The translations under genes and the position numbers were made by a program. From contig JAHHGX010000031.1 of assembly GCA_019359675.1 (NCBI GenBank), positions 62,001 through 126,000 on the forward strand: a stretch of DNA of 64,000 nucleotides, read 5' to 3'. This document shows positions 8,187 through 17,152 of this stretch, piece by piece (positions within the stretch are counted from its first letter, which is position 1; every line of letters begins with the position of its first letter). The stretch comes from Calothrix sp. FI2-JRJ7. GTDB lineage: Bacteria > Cyanobacteriota > Cyanobacteriia > Cyanobacteriales > Nostocaceae. The notes beneath the pieces are model-generated. The model saw only the letters and a program-made list of their open reading frames with translations, did no database searches and had not been told where the DNA came from.

Positions 8187-9629
8187 TTAAACCAAAGCTT
8201 TTAGTAGGGCTTGAAATTTGAGTTGAATTTCTGCTAGTTCCTTCATAGGGTCAGAACCAGCAACAATACCAGCACCTGCATACAACCGTGCGCGGTTGCC
8301 ATCAATTAATGCCGAACGAATACCAACAATAAATTCGCAGTTGCCACTAGTATCTACCCAACCAAGAGGCGCCGCATACAAACCTCGTTCAAAATTTTCA
8401 TAACGTCGAATTTGCTGCATTGCAATGTCACGCAACTCACCGGCAACTGCTGGTGTGGGATGCAAATGGGCTATAATCTGCAACGGATGCACATTATTTG
8501 GAACAACAGCTGTTATGGGTGTCCATAAATGTTGAATATTTGATAACTGCCGTAAACGTGGCACCCCTTGAAATTTAACAAATTGTGGTCGTAAGCCCAG
8601 TTTTAATAATTGTTGTGTGATAAAGTCAATAACCAAGGAATGCTCGTGTCGTTCTTTCTCACTTAGTAGTAAACGATTGGCATTTGCGGCATCTTCTTCG
8701 GGTGTTTTACCACGCGGTGCGCTTCCTGCTAGTGCATCAGTCACAAGAAAATGGTTATTTACATTAATTAACCGTTCCGGACTGGCGCCGATAAAACTTT
8801 GTCCCTTACCGTTACTTGTAGAAAATATGTAACAGTTAGGATGCTGTTGTCGTAAGTTGCTTAATGACTTGAATATATTAAATGCCGTCCTTGAATATAT
8901 ATCAAGTGCTGAAGCTAAAACAATTTTACTAAAATCTCCGGCGCCAATAGCCTTGAGTGCAGAAGTCACAGAAGCTTTGAATTTTTCTGGGTTTGCTACC
9001 AATCTTTGACTATATTTAGCAGGCGAATTGTTTAAATTAGGCGAATAATATGCTAAAGATTGAATAATTTCAATTTTTGTCCACACAACATGTAAAATAG
9101 TATCAATATTAGTACTCGCATCAATTGCCAGATTTACCATTGCCTGACAGCGATTGTTTTTAACAGAAATTTGCCAACGAGGTAAAAAAACAGTTCCAGA
9201 CGAAAAAGGGTAATCTGGCTCATCATTCTCGTCAAAAAAACTAAAGCTACAAAAAAAACGCGGTTGGATGTTTTTAATGTCTGTATTATTTGGTTTATCT
9301 TGTTCAAAACATACAAGATTGCTTAAACTATTTTGAATAAATTCTTCTGAAGAACTAAATCTTGCTTCACCTGTAATTTCTAGCTTTGCGACTGCATCAA
9401 TTGCAACAATTGATTCTCCACTAGCTTGATTTTCCCAATAAAAAGTTACCTGTGAAGCTCGTGCTAATTTTGCCAGAACAACTAAAGGGTCAACCAAATT
9501 AATCTCAAACGAAATACTTGCAATTTTATTCTTGTTAGTTCGGGCACATTGCGAACGAACAGTCAAGAGAAATTGGTATATTTCTTTATTATATACAAGA
9601 AAGTCAGAACGACATGGAGAAACTGTCAT
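8187..9629 (-). CDS. menF: isochorismate synthase
   Basis: Chorismate-binding enzyme of 480 residues making isochorismate, the first step of phylloquinone (vitamin K1, the photosystem I quinone). C-terminal signatures are visible: KIVLASALDI, FIGASPERLI, LAGSAPRG, the PTPAVAG segment and LYAGAGIVAGSDP. It could be annotated as a salicylate/isochorismate synthase family member, but the divergent menA-menC pair supports MenF. The starts of menF and menA are about 300 bp apart, with a sigma-70-like promoter on the menA side. Confidence 0.93.
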   Translation of the reverse strand: MTVSPCRSDFLVYNKEIYQFLLTVRSQCARTNKNKIASISFEINLVDPLVVLAKLARASQVTFYWENQASGESIVAIDAVAKLEITGEARFSSSEEFIQNSLSNLVCFEQDKPNNTDIKNIQPRFFCSFSFFDENDEPDYPFSSGTVFLPRWQISVKNNRCQAMVNLAIDASTNIDTILHVVWTKIEIIQSLAYYSPNLNNSPAKYSQRLVANPEKFKASVTSALKAIGAGDFSKIVLASALDIYSRTAFNIFKSLSNLRQQHPNCYIFSTSNGKGQSFIGASPERLINVNNHFLVTDALAGSAPRGKTPEEDAANANRLLLSEKERHEHSLVIDFITQQLLKLGLRPQFVKFQGVPRLRQLSNIQHLWTPITAVVPNNVHPLQIIAHLHPTPAVAGELRDIAMQQIRRYENFERGLYAAPLGWVDTSGNCEFIVGIRSALIDGNRARLYAGAGIVAGSDPMKELAEIQLKFQALLKALV

Positions 9630-9937
9630 GGTATTAAAGAAAAGTAAATTTTTTTGAAGTTATCTTCCTAAAGAGTCATGAATCGTGGTCGTATTTCTAC
9701 AGGTAACATAAAGCGTCGCCTTCAGGCTAGACTTAATCGCTGCCAAAACGACCGATAAGATGATTCATATGGGGATACATCCTTCGTTTGTCAAAATTGG
9801 TTCATTTATACTATAATGAGCGGTACAATGTCCTCCTGGAAGCGTCAAAGCAATGCTGGGGGGTGACGATGGTTATGTTACCAAGGTTGGTAATTCCAAC
9901 TTCAAGAACTTTGCTGGCAGTTTAGTAATCTTAAAAA
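9630..9937. other. menF-menA divergent intergenic region
   Basis: About 308 bp. It contains an imperfect inverted repeat (atgaatcgtggtcg near 9677, cgaccgataagatgattcat near 9750), the menA promoter at 9788-9817 and a leader of about 110 nt with a small hairpin (ttaccaaggttggtaa). Tiny open frames are present but not convincing. Confidence 0.55.
9788..9817 (+). promoter_or_regulatory. sigma-70-type promoter for menA-menC
   Basis: ttgtca at 9788-9793 and tataat at 9812-9817 are separated by 18 bp, close to the consensus. Transcription would begin near 9824, leaving a leader of about 110 nt before menA. Confidence 0.6.
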
Positions 9938-10837
9938 ATGACTACAAAGCTGATTTTATATCCTAATAACAAATTGTGGATGGCAGCAATTAAGCCACCC
10001 ATGTACAGCGTTGCGATTATGCCAATTTGGGTAGGAACCGCCGTTGCTTATGCACAAACACAACATCTTGACGCCATAATTTTCTCTACTTTTTTAGGCG
10101 CCGCAATATTAATATTAGCTTGGGAAAATCTCAGCAACGATGTCTATGATTCCGAAACAGGAATTGATATAAACAAGCATCACTCGTTAGTAAACTTAAC
10201 GGGAAACAAGCCATTAGTATTTTGGTTAGGAAACTTGTGTTTAATATTCGGATTGTTAGGAATATTTACAATTAGCTGGTGGCAACAAGACCCAACGGTA
10301 ATTGGAATTATTTTACTATGTTGTGGCTTAGGTTACATTTACCAGGGTCCTCCCTTTCGCCTTGGATACAAAGGGTTAGGCGAAATTTTATGCTTTTTTG
10401 CGTTTGGTCCATTGGCATGTTCAGCAGCATACTACAGTCAAACTCAAACTGCCTCTATTTCTAGCTTAGTTGCCTCAATCGTAGTTGGAGTCGCCACAAG
10501 CTTAATTTTATTTTGCTCACACTTCCACCAAGTCAAAGATGACCTTGCAGCAGGAAAACTTTCACCCATCGTTCGACTCGGCACACTTCGAGGCGCCCAA
10601 GTTTTGACTGTTTGTACTATCAGTATATATGCACTAACAGCAATATTTGTAATTTTGGGTTTTTTCCCAATTTGGACTTTACTAAGTTGGGTTAGTTTAC
10701 CATTTGCCGTCAAACTTTGTCGTCACGTTAATCTTAATCACGATAAACCAGAGTTAGTCAGCAACTGTAAATTTATCGCAGTTGCCGTACATTTTTGGTG
10801 CTGTTCGTTGTTTGGGTTAGGATTTTTACTGGGGTAA
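9938..10837 (+). CDS. menA: 1,4-dihydroxy-2-naphthoate phytyltransferase
   Basis: Integral membrane UbiA-family prenyltransferase of 299 residues that attaches the phytyl chain to DHNA. The metal-diphosphate motif NDVYDSETGID lies near residue 67 and a second Asp-rich patch (HFHQVKDD) near residue 190; hydrophobic helices fill the rest. It starts with ATG at 9938 and is followed 13 bp later by menC, so the two form an operon. Confidence 0.93.
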   Translation: MTTKLILYPNNKLWMAAIKPPMYSVAIMPIWVGTAVAYAQTQHLDAIIFSTFLGAAILILAWENLSNDVYDSETGIDINKHHSLVNLTGNKPLVFWLGNLCLIFGLLGIFTISWWQQDPTVIGIILLCCGLGYIYQGPPFRLGYKGLGEILCFFAFGPLACSAAYYSQTQTASISSLVASIVVGVATSLILFCSHFHQVKDDLAAGKLSPIVRLGTLRGAQVLTVCTISIYALTAIFVILGFFPIWTLLSWVSLPFAVKLCRHVNLNHDKPELVSNCKFIAVAVHFWCCSLFGLGFLLG

Positions 10838-10850
10838 AGGGGAAAGGGGA

Positions 10851-11783
10851 ATGGGAGATGAAATATATAAATTTAATTTTCGTCGCTATCAGAGGCGATT
10901 TGTTCGTCCTGTTCAAACTAACCACGGCGTATGGGAAATTCGTGAAGGCATTATTATTGAACTCGAACACGAAAACGGTAAAGTTGGGCAGGGTGAAATA
11001 GCTCCTATTCCCTGGTTTGGCTCCGAAACCCTTGAGCAAGCTTTAGAATTTTGCTCATCTTTACCCACATATATTAGTAGTGAAATAATTTTTTCTATTC
11101 CCGACACACTACCTGCATGTCAGTTTGGATTTGAAACAGCATTATTTCCCCCCATTACCTCTATTCCCCATTCTTTGCAATTTAGTGCCTTACTACCTGC
11201 CGGAAAAAGTGCAATTAATGCTTGCCAACCGTTATGGGAATCTGGGTATCGTACTTTTAAATGGAAAATAGGCGTTAATCCAATTGATGAAGAACTCGCG
11301 ATATTTGATTTACTTGTACAAAAAATAGTACAAAATCTACCCAACGGCACCATTCGGTTAGACGCAAATACAGGACTAAGCTTAGATGAGTCAAAACTCT
11401 GGTTAGAGACTTGTGATAAATTCATGACAAACGGCGTAAACATTGAATTTATCGAACAACCATTACCACCATCTCAGTTTGAGCAAATGTTGGAACTGAG
11501 TGCCAGCTATAATACTCTTCTTGCTCTTGATGAGTCAGTTGCCACACTGCAAAATCTTGAAACTTGTTATTTAGAAGGATGGCGCCAGATTTTTGTAATA
11601 AAACCCTTAATTATTGGTTCACCGAGTAAACTACGTCAATTTTGTCAGCAAAATCAAATCGACGTAGTATTTTCATCAGTTTTTGAAACAGATATTGGTA
11701 GAACTGCTGCACTACAGCTAGCAAATGAACTATCACGTCATAACCGAGCAGTAGGTTTCGGTGTCAACCACTGGTTTGAATAA
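10851..11783 (+). CDS. menC: o-succinylbenzoate synthase
   Basis: Enolase-superfamily dehydratase of 310 residues. Visible motifs: FKWKIG with the catalytic Lys, metal ligands in RLDANTGL, EFIEQPLP and LALDES, and the second Lys in FVIKPLI. It starts 13 bp after menA, preceded by aaaggggaatggg. The usual partner menE is not next to it; convergent fabD follows instead. The end is marked by a strong hairpin. Confidence 0.93.
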   Translation: MGDEIYKFNFRRYQRRFVRPVQTNHGVWEIREGIIIELEHENGKVGQGEIAPIPWFGSETLEQALEFCSSLPTYISSEIIFSIPDTLPACQFGFETALFPPITSIPHSLQFSALLPAGKSAINACQPLWESGYRTFKWKIGVNPIDEELAIFDLLVQKIVQNLPNGTIRLDANTGLSLDESKLWLETCDKFMTNGVNIEFIEQPLPPSQFEQMLELSASYNTLLALDESVATLQNLETCYLEGWRQIFVIKPLIIGSPSKLRQFCQQNQIDVVFSSVFETDIGRTAALQLANELSRHNRAVGFGVNHWFE

Positions 11784-11787
11784 TGAT

Positions 11788-11815
11788 GTAGAGACGTTAT
11801 ATGTAACGTCTCTAC
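11788..11815. terminator. palindromic hairpin (gtagagac family) between menC and fabD
   Basis: gtagagacgtta and taacgtctctac form a perfect 12-bp stem with a 4-nt loop, between the convergent menC and fabD genes. It probably works as a bidirectional terminator. Same-family palindromes occur at 33430, 46383 and 47675, and inside the kinase gene at 28197. Confidence 0.75.
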
Positions 11816-11826
11816 AATATACGGTG

Positions 11827-12699
11827 TTATGGTAATTCAGAGGTGCCACGAATATTTTGTAAAGTTAAATCTGAGCAAGTGCGCTTAATTAGACCAGTAA
11901 GCACATTACCAGGGCCTATCTCGATAACCTTTTCGATACCTAATTCTGGAAGTGCAAGCGAAATTTCTCGCCACCGAACACTACCTGTCATTTGTTTGAG
12001 TAAGCGCTGTTTTAACTCGCTTGCATCGGTTGATGGTGTTGGTTCGACATTAGAAAGTACTGGAATAAGAGCATTTTGGAATTCTACAGTTTCCAAAACT
12101 TCTCTGTATTCATTATCGGCTGCTTCCATTAACGGAGAATGAAAGGCGCCGGAAACATTTAGAGGTATTGCTCGTTTTGCTTTTACCTGTAACATTACTG
12201 TTTGGACAGCATCAGGTGTACCAGAAATAACAACTTGTGCTGGGCTATTATCATTTGCTACCACAACATCGGAAGTTTCAGAAATTACTTGAGAAAGCTG
12301 TTCACGGTCAAAGTTCATTAATGCTGCCATCATGCCACCAGATGCATTTTGCATTAATTCCGCGCGTCGCTTAACCAAACGCAATCCATTTGACCATTCA
12401 AACACACCCGCAGCATATAAAGCTATATACTCGCCCAAGCTGTGTCCTGCCACTAAATCAGGCTTTTGCTTTTCGCTTAACAAGTCACATAGAATACTCT
12501 CTACCACGTATAAACACGGTTGAGTGTAAATAGTACTAGCTAGCTTTTCTTCATCTTGACAAATATCAATTACTGACCAGCCCAAAATTTCTTCGGCCTG
12601 AGCAAATTTTTCCTTAGAATTAGGCAAGTCAAGAATATCGATTCCCATTCCTACAGTTTGAGAACCTTGTCCTGGAAACACCCACGCAGTTTTAGTCAT
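11827..12699 (-). CDS. fabD: malonyl-CoA:ACP transacylase
   Basis: Loads malonyl groups onto acyl carrier protein for fatty acid synthesis. 290 residues; catalytic Ser in GHSLGEY (S87), partner His in GAFHSPLM, N-terminal FPGQGSQ oxyanion motif. Third gene in a plsX-fabH-fabD run on the minus strand; a repeat-filled gap of about 230 bp separates it from fabH. Confidence 0.96.
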   Translation of the reverse strand: MTKTAWVFPGQGSQTVGMGIDILDLPNSKEKFAQAEEILGWSVIDICQDEEKLASTIYTQPCLYVVESILCDLLSEKQKPDLVAGHSLGEYIALYAAGVFEWSNGLRLVKRRAELMQNASGGMMAALMNFDREQLSQVISETSDVVVANDNSPAQVVISGTPDAVQTVMLQVKAKRAIPLNVSGAFHSPLMEAADNEYREVLETVEFQNALIPVLSNVEPTPSTDASELKQRLLKQMTGSVRWREISLALPELGIEKVIEIGPGNVLTGLIKRTCSDLTLQNIRGTSELP

Positions 12700-12706
12700 T
12701 TATCAA

Positions 12707-12862
12707 AAGTTATGAGTTGTGAATTATAAGTTATGAGTTATGAGTTGTGAATTATGAGTTGTGAATTATGAGTTACTAAATAATCATTCAAATTAAGGAC
12801 TTTAAGTTTTGAATTAAAAATTTCCAAAAACTCTTAACTCTTAACTCCTAACTCCTAACTAG
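12707..12862. repeat. short tandem repeats (ttatgagttgtgaa / aactcctaact)
   Basis: Runs of tatgagttgtgaattatgag (12707-12775), then inverted ttaactcctaactcctaact (about 12832-12860), in the fabH-fabD gap. Same family as at 440 and 40023. Confidence 0.85.
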
Positions 12863-12865
12863 TAA

Positions 12866-12924
12866 GGTGCGTGACGCTAGTAGATTACTCGTTTTGTTTC
12901 ACAATTGTTATAGCGTCACGCACC
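12866..12924. mobile_element. small MITE-like element, ggtgcgtgacgct ends
   Basis: 59-bp element with 13-bp perfect terminal inverted repeats, ggtgcgtgacgct and agcgtcacgcacc. Related elements sit at 16900-16958 and 17094-17152. It is non-coding and lies downstream of fabH. Confidence 0.75.
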
Positions 12925-12933
12925 CTACCTTAA

Positions 12934-13926
12934 TTATTTTCCCCATTTAAAAATAGCCGCTCCCCACGTTAAGCCGGCGCCAAATCCGGAGGCAGCAATA
13001 ATGTGATTATTTTTGATTTTGCCTGCGCGCACAGCTTCATCAAGTGCTAGGGGAATAGAAGCAGCAGAGGTATTACCGTAGTTGGCAAGATTGCTGATAA
13101 CTTTATGGTCTGGTATTCCTAAACGCTGGGCAACAGCATCGAGGATGCGTTGATTAGCTTGATGTAAAAGCAACCAATCAACGTTTTCAACACTTATATT
13201 GGCGCGGAATAAAGCTTTGTCTATTACTTCTGGAACTTTTTGAGCAGCAAAGCGATAAACTTCTTTACCGTTCATAGTCACATGTTGGTAATTTCCTTTG
13301 CCAACGGTAATGTCTTTGGTTAGTTGTTGACTCTGAGCAGTGTAACCAAGATTAAGATAATGATTCTGACTACCATCACTTCTTAATTCAAATCCTAGTA
13401 AATTATTACTCGAACTAGCTTGCATAACTACTGCACCTGCACCATCGCCAAACAGTACACAAGTGGTGCGGTCTTGCCAATCTACCCAACGTGAGTGTAT
13501 ATCGGCGCCAATAACAAGTACGTTTTTAAATACACCTGTACTGACATACTGAGCCGCTGTCACCATGCCAAAAATAAAACCAGAGCAAGCAGCAGTTAAG
13601 TCAAACGCGACAGCTCGATTGGCGCCTAAAGCAGCTTGAACTTTACAAGCACTGCCATACAAATCATCGGGTGTGGAAGTTGCAAGTAATATTAAATCTA
13701 TATCTTGTGCGGTAATTCCAGCCATTGCGATGGCTTGAAGACTTGCTATAGCAGCAAGACCACTCAAAGACTCTTTTTCTGATGCGAGTCGTCGCTTTTT
13801 AATACCAGTTCGCGTTGTTATCCACTCGTCAGAAGTATCAACAAGCGCAGTCATTGCACTATTTTCAAGGCAAGCTGCTGGCACTGCTGACCCACTTCCA
13901 GTAATTGTAATTCCTGTGTTTTGCAC
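12934..13926 (-). CDS. fabH: 3-oxoacyl-ACP synthase III (KAS III)
   Basis: Condenses acetyl-CoA with malonyl-ACP. The GTG at 13926 (reading VQNTGITITGSG) gives 330 residues, the usual FabH length, preceded by gggagagtagga. The open frame runs 19 codons further upstream, but that part is tandem-repeat DNA. Catalytic triad visible: Cys in LTAACSGFIFG, His in LLHQANQRI, Asn in ANYGNTSAAS. Lies between plsX and fabD. Confidence 0.95.
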   Translation of the reverse strand: MQNTGITITGSGSAVPAACLENSAMTALVDTSDEWITTRTGIKKRRLASEKESLSGLAAIASLQAIAMAGITAQDIDLILLATSTPDDLYGSACKVQAALGANRAVAFDLTAACSGFIFGMVTAAQYVSTGVFKNVLVIGADIHSRWVDWQDRTTCVLFGDGAGAVVMQASSSNNLLGFELRSDGSQNHYLNLGYTAQSQQLTKDITVGKGNYQHVTMNGKEVYRFAAQKVPEVIDKALFRANISVENVDWLLLHQANQRILDAVAQRLGIPDHKVISNLANYGNTSAASIPLALDEAVRAGKIKNNHIIAASGFGAGLTWGAAIFKWGK

Positions 13927-13960
13927 TCCTACTCTCCCACGCTTAAATCGCTCAAACAAT

Positions 13961-14013
13961 GGTGAGTGCCGAGTACTCAGCACTCAGCACTTTTTACTCA
14001 GCACTCAACACTC
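13961..14013. repeat. short tandem repeats (actcagcactcagc)
   Basis: Repeats of gagtgccgagtactcagcac and ctcagcactcaacactc between plsX and fabH. The same actcagcac unit is found inside the reading frames at 28.3, 30.7 and 38.9 kb. Confidence 0.85.
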
Positions 14014-14014
14014 T

Positions 14015-15040
14015 TTAACTGCTTTCGCGCTGTAGGCTTTGATATTGAGATTGAATTCTATCTAACACTTGGTTGTCCACAGCTTCTTTTGCCATTCGCA
14101 CGGCATTAAAAATAGAAGGCGCCTGTGAGCTACCGTGACTGATTATACAAATTCCGTCTACACCTAAAAGTAATGCACCACCGTGTTCGGCGTGGTCCAT
14201 GCGCTGTTTAATTCGCCTTAAGTTAGGTTTCAAGATTGCAGTACCAATTTGACCGCGTATACCTTGTGGTAATTCTTCGCGGATAATTTGCAGCATCACT
14301 TCCCCAACTGCCTCGGCGAATTTGAGCAGCACGTTACCCACAAAACCGTCGCAGACAATCACATCAAAGTCACCAGATAGAACATCACGCCCTTCAGCAT
14401 TACCGATAAAATCGATGTTTGGGTTTTCACGTAACATCTGATTTGCACGTACTGCTGCGTCATTGCCCTTGCAGTCTTCTTCGCCGATATTTAATAAACC
14501 TACCTTTGGTTCATTTATACCCAGTACATACTGACTATAAACCGAACCCATGATAGCGAACTGTTCAAGAAATTTCGGACGGCAGTCTACATTGGCGCCA
14601 ACGTCAAGTATGAGTACTTGCTTACTGGCTACCATTGTTGGAAATACAGCTCCAATCGCTGGACGGTCAATTCCCTTTAGCCTTCCCAAACGCAGCAAAG
14701 CACTGGCCATCGCTGCTCCAGAGTGACCAGCAGAAATAACCGCATCCGCGCGTTTTTGCTTGACTAAATCCATTGCCACATTGATAGAGGACTTCGGTTT
14801 GCGCCGGATAGCGCTTAAAGGCTCCTCCTCCATTTCGATTGCTCCCTCAGAAGGGACAATCTCAAGCTGTGCCGTATTAGTTTTAGGTGGCAGCGCAGCT
14901 TCAATTTGTTGGGGATCTCCCACCAATAATACTTCTACACCTAGTTCTTCTCGTGCCCGCAGTGCGCCAGTCACGATTTCACCAGGTGCGCGATCCCCTC
15001 CCATTGCGTCAATTGCGATCCTCACGCAAGTCGATCCCAT
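14015..15040 (-). CDS. plsX: phosphate acyltransferase PlsX
   Basis: Makes acyl-phosphate from acyl-ACP for phospholipid synthesis. 341 residues, beginning RIAIDAMGGDRAPGEIV, the family signature, with HSGAAMASALLRLG and CDGFVGNVLLKF further on. First gene of plsX-fabH-fabD, the arrangement common in cyanobacteria. ATG at 15040. Confidence 0.96.
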   Translation of the reverse strand: MGSTCVRIAIDAMGGDRAPGEIVTGALRAREELGVEVLLVGDPQQIEAALPPKTNTAQLEIVPSEGAIEMEEEPLSAIRRKPKSSINVAMDLVKQKRADAVISAGHSGAAMASALLRLGRLKGIDRPAIGAVFPTMVASKQVLILDVGANVDCRPKFLEQFAIMGSVYSQYVLGINEPKVGLLNIGEEDCKGNDAAVRANQMLRENPNIDFIGNAEGRDVLSGDFDVIVCDGFVGNVLLKFAEAVGEVMLQIIREELPQGIRGQIGTAILKPNLRRIKQRMDHAEHGGALLLGVDGICIISHGSSQAPSIFNAVRMAKEAVDNQVLDRIQSQYQSLQRESS

Positions 15041-15160
15041 TGCTTAAAGCTTCTAGAAACCTTACAAATTTTACCAGATGCCTTAACCCAAACGAGCAAG
15101 CATCTTTCTTTCAAATCTTTTGTAACTACGTTAACAATTATTGACAATTCAAACAAGGGG
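15041..15160. other. plsX upstream region
   Basis: AT-rich sequence upstream of plsX; no clear element recognised. Confidence 0.4.
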
Positions 15161-15285
15161 AGAAACCGGGTTTCTACGCAAAATGTTCTTTTTATTACAA
15201 TTTGCATAAAGAAACCCGGTTTCTGGTTTCTACGCAAAATGTTCTTTTTGTTACAATTTGCATTCAGAAACCTGGTTTCTTAAAG
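15161..15285. repeat. tandem copies of a palindromic repeat (agaaacc-ggtttct)
   Basis: agaaaccgggtttct, then tacgcaaaatgttcttttt..ttacaatttgcat, then gaaacccggtttct, and the whole unit again with few changes. Two near-identical units of about 58 bp stand head to tail. The agaaaccnggtttct core recurs at 4596, 20938, 42912 and 56972. Confidence 0.85.
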
Positions 15286-15579
15286 ATAAAGTAAATTTTC
15301 CAGATTCAGGCGCCCAGCTTCAGAAAAAGGTAGAAAATTCACTCAATTAAGCGTAAAAACTTATTATGTTAAGCGTATATATAATGATATTTTTCGCTCG
15401 CGCCTCAGAAATACTGCGCTCAGAATCAGAAGTTAGCTTAAAGCTTGAATCAAATGTGTTCAGACGCACTACCTTAATTAAAAATCATTAGTTACTATAG
15501 TTACTCGATTTTCAAAATCGTAGAAACAGCATATTATCACATAAAGTTAAAAACTCCAACTCCCTATTGAGGAATAAAC
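15286..15579 (+). other. dacB upstream region
   Basis: AT-rich DNA with one GGCGCC and no recognisable gene. The dacB ribosome binding site (attgagga, about 15566-15573) is at its end. Confidence 0.5.
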
Positions 15580-16899
15580 ATGCTGGAATTAATTGGCTCA
15601 GGCTTGTTTTCACTGTGGTTGGAAATAGCAGGGTTACAAGTTAAGCCTTTAGATGCTTTAGAGGCATTGGCATGGCAAAGTAGCCCGGGTTTGGTTTTAG
15701 CTCCTGACCCTAATCCAGCAGGTACTACCACGGTTCAACAATATTTCAAAGACCTGGTGACAGCTAAATTAGTTGCTGGAAACATGATGCAGAGCCAGGG
15801 AATTTGGATACAGTCGGGTCCAATTTTAATGGCGAACCATGAAGGCACAACACCAATACCTGCCGCATCGCTGACAAAAATTGCAACTTCGCTTGTCTCT
15901 TTGACAACCTTGGGCGCCGACCATAAATTTCAGACATTGGTTAGCACAACAGGGCCAATTAAAAATGGCGTGTTAGAAGGAAATTTAGTCATAACAGGTG
16001 GTGGAGACCCATTATTTGTAATCCAAGAAGCAATAACGCTTGGCAATATGCTTAACCAAATGGGTATTAAGCAAGTCAAGGGTAATTTAATCATTACTGG
16101 CAATTTTGCAATGAACTTCCAGCGAAACCCAACACTTGCTGGACAATTTCTCAAACAAACACTCAACTCTGCTACTTGGTCGCGTGATATTAACCTGTAT
16201 TACTCAACCATGCCCAAGGGTACACCAAAACCCCAACTGACAATTACTGGCAAAGTCGAACTAGCAACTCAAACCGTCCCTGAAAGTAATCTACTAATCA
16301 GACATTATTCATTGCCACTCAAACAACTCATTAATGAGATGAACGTATTCAGCAACAATGAAATGGCTGAAATGTTAGCAGAAGCAGTAGGAGGAGCAAC
16401 GGTAGTCCAATCAAAGGCAGCCAAACTCGCGCGAGTTCCAGAATCAGAAATTCAATTAATCAACGGTTCCGGACTAGGAGTAGAAAATAAGATTTCTCCC
16501 CGTGCCGTTTGTGCGATGTTGATGATACTGCAACGTGAAGCAGTCGCGAACAACATGACACTAGCTGATTTATTCCCTACATCAGGTTTTGACCATCGTG
16601 GTACAGTACACGCGCGTCATTTACCCAACGCTACAGTGATGAAAACAGGAACGTTACGTGATGTGAGCGCATTAGCTGGTGTAGTTCCAACACGTGACCG
16701 TGGTTTAGTTTGGTTTGCCATTATTAACAGAGGCCCTTACGTTGGCGCCTTTCGTACTGAGCAAGATAAACTCTTACAAAACCTAGTCAAACAACTTCAA
16801 GTTCCCGAATCTGTTCCACTTGCTATTGCCCCCCATGCAGAAAACAAAGCTTTGCCACAGCTTGGCGACGCCCAAAGAAACGAAGTAGTTTACAGGTAG
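15580..16899 (+). CDS. dacB: D-alanyl-D-alanine carboxypeptidase/endopeptidase, PBP4 (DacB) family
   Basis: Peptidoglycan-trimming serine enzyme (peptidase S13), 439 residues. SxxK motif is S97-LTK, SxN is in VFSNNEM, and KTG is in VMKTGTLRD followed by VSALAG. N-terminal hydrophobic stretch probably directs export. Starts ATG at 15580 after ttgagga. It ends immediately before a MITE-like repeat. Shorter than the E. coli enzyme, as in many cyanobacteria. Confidence 0.92.
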   Translation: MLELIGSGLFSLWLEIAGLQVKPLDALEALAWQSSPGLVLAPDPNPAGTTTVQQYFKDLVTAKLVAGNMMQSQGIWIQSGPILMANHEGTTPIPAASLTKIATSLVSLTTLGADHKFQTLVSTTGPIKNGVLEGNLVITGGGDPLFVIQEAITLGNMLNQMGIKQVKGNLIITGNFAMNFQRNPTLAGQFLKQTLNSATWSRDINLYYSTMPKGTPKPQLTITGKVELATQTVPESNLLIRHYSLPLKQLINEMNVFSNNEMAEMLAEAVGGATVVQSKAAKLARVPESEIQLINGSGLGVENKISPRAVCAMLMILQREAVANNMTLADLFPTSGFDHRGTVHARHLPNATVMKTGTLRDVSALAGVVPTRDRGLVWFAIINRGPYVGAFRTEQDKLLQNLVKQLQVPESVPLAIAPHAENKALPQLGDAQRNEVVYR

Positions 16900-16958
16900 G
16901 GTGCGTGACCCCATAAGAATTCCCCAACGAAGCCAATAAACTAGTGGGGTCACGCACC
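16900..16958. mobile_element. MITE-like element, ggtgcgtgacccc ends
   Basis: Perfect 13-bp inverted ends ggtgcgtgacccc and ggggtcacgcacc, same family as 12866-12924. It begins right after the dacB stop codon. Confidence 0.7.
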
Positions 16959-16959
16959 A

Positions 16960-17093
16960 ATATTTCTGGCGCCAGATTCAAGCAAATTATTTCGTACTTT
17001 GAAATTTCGGCGCCATATTAAAGCACGGCGCCATATTAAAGCAAATTATTTGGTACTTTGGAATTTTGGCGCCATTATCAAAACAAATTATTT
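16960..17093. repeat. GGCGCC-bearing tandem repeats
   Basis: Units of the type caaattatttggtactttgg followed by ttcggcgccatattaaag are repeated with variation. Four GGCGCC sites fall within about 100 bp. The array is wedged between two MITE-like elements and has no coding capacity. Confidence 0.75.
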
Positions 17094-17152
17094 GGTGCGT
17101 GACGCTTGAAGTTCTGCGCTTCGTATAAGGTTTGTTATAGCGTCACACACCC
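17094..17152. mobile_element. MITE-like element, third copy
   Basis: Begins ggtgcgtgacgct and ends agcgtcacacacc; close to the copy at 12866-12924 (shared ttgttatagcgtcac). Its right end touches the stop codon of the LptC-like gene. Confidence 0.7.

Noticed and set aside
9677..9757. 26-codon basic frame (MNRGRISTGNIKRRLQ) upstream of menA
   Set aside because: Too short, no Shine-Dalgarno sequence, inside a probable inverted repeat.
9838..9974. Short frames in the menA leader (MSSWKRQSNAGG; MLGGDDGYVTKVGN)
   Set aside because: The second overlaps menA out of frame; no evidence of leader-peptide control.
13927..13983. Upstream extension of fabH (MLSTRHSPLFERFKRGRVG)
   Set aside because: Encoded by tandem-repeat DNA and absent from typical FabH; the GTG at 13926 fits length and ribosome binding site.
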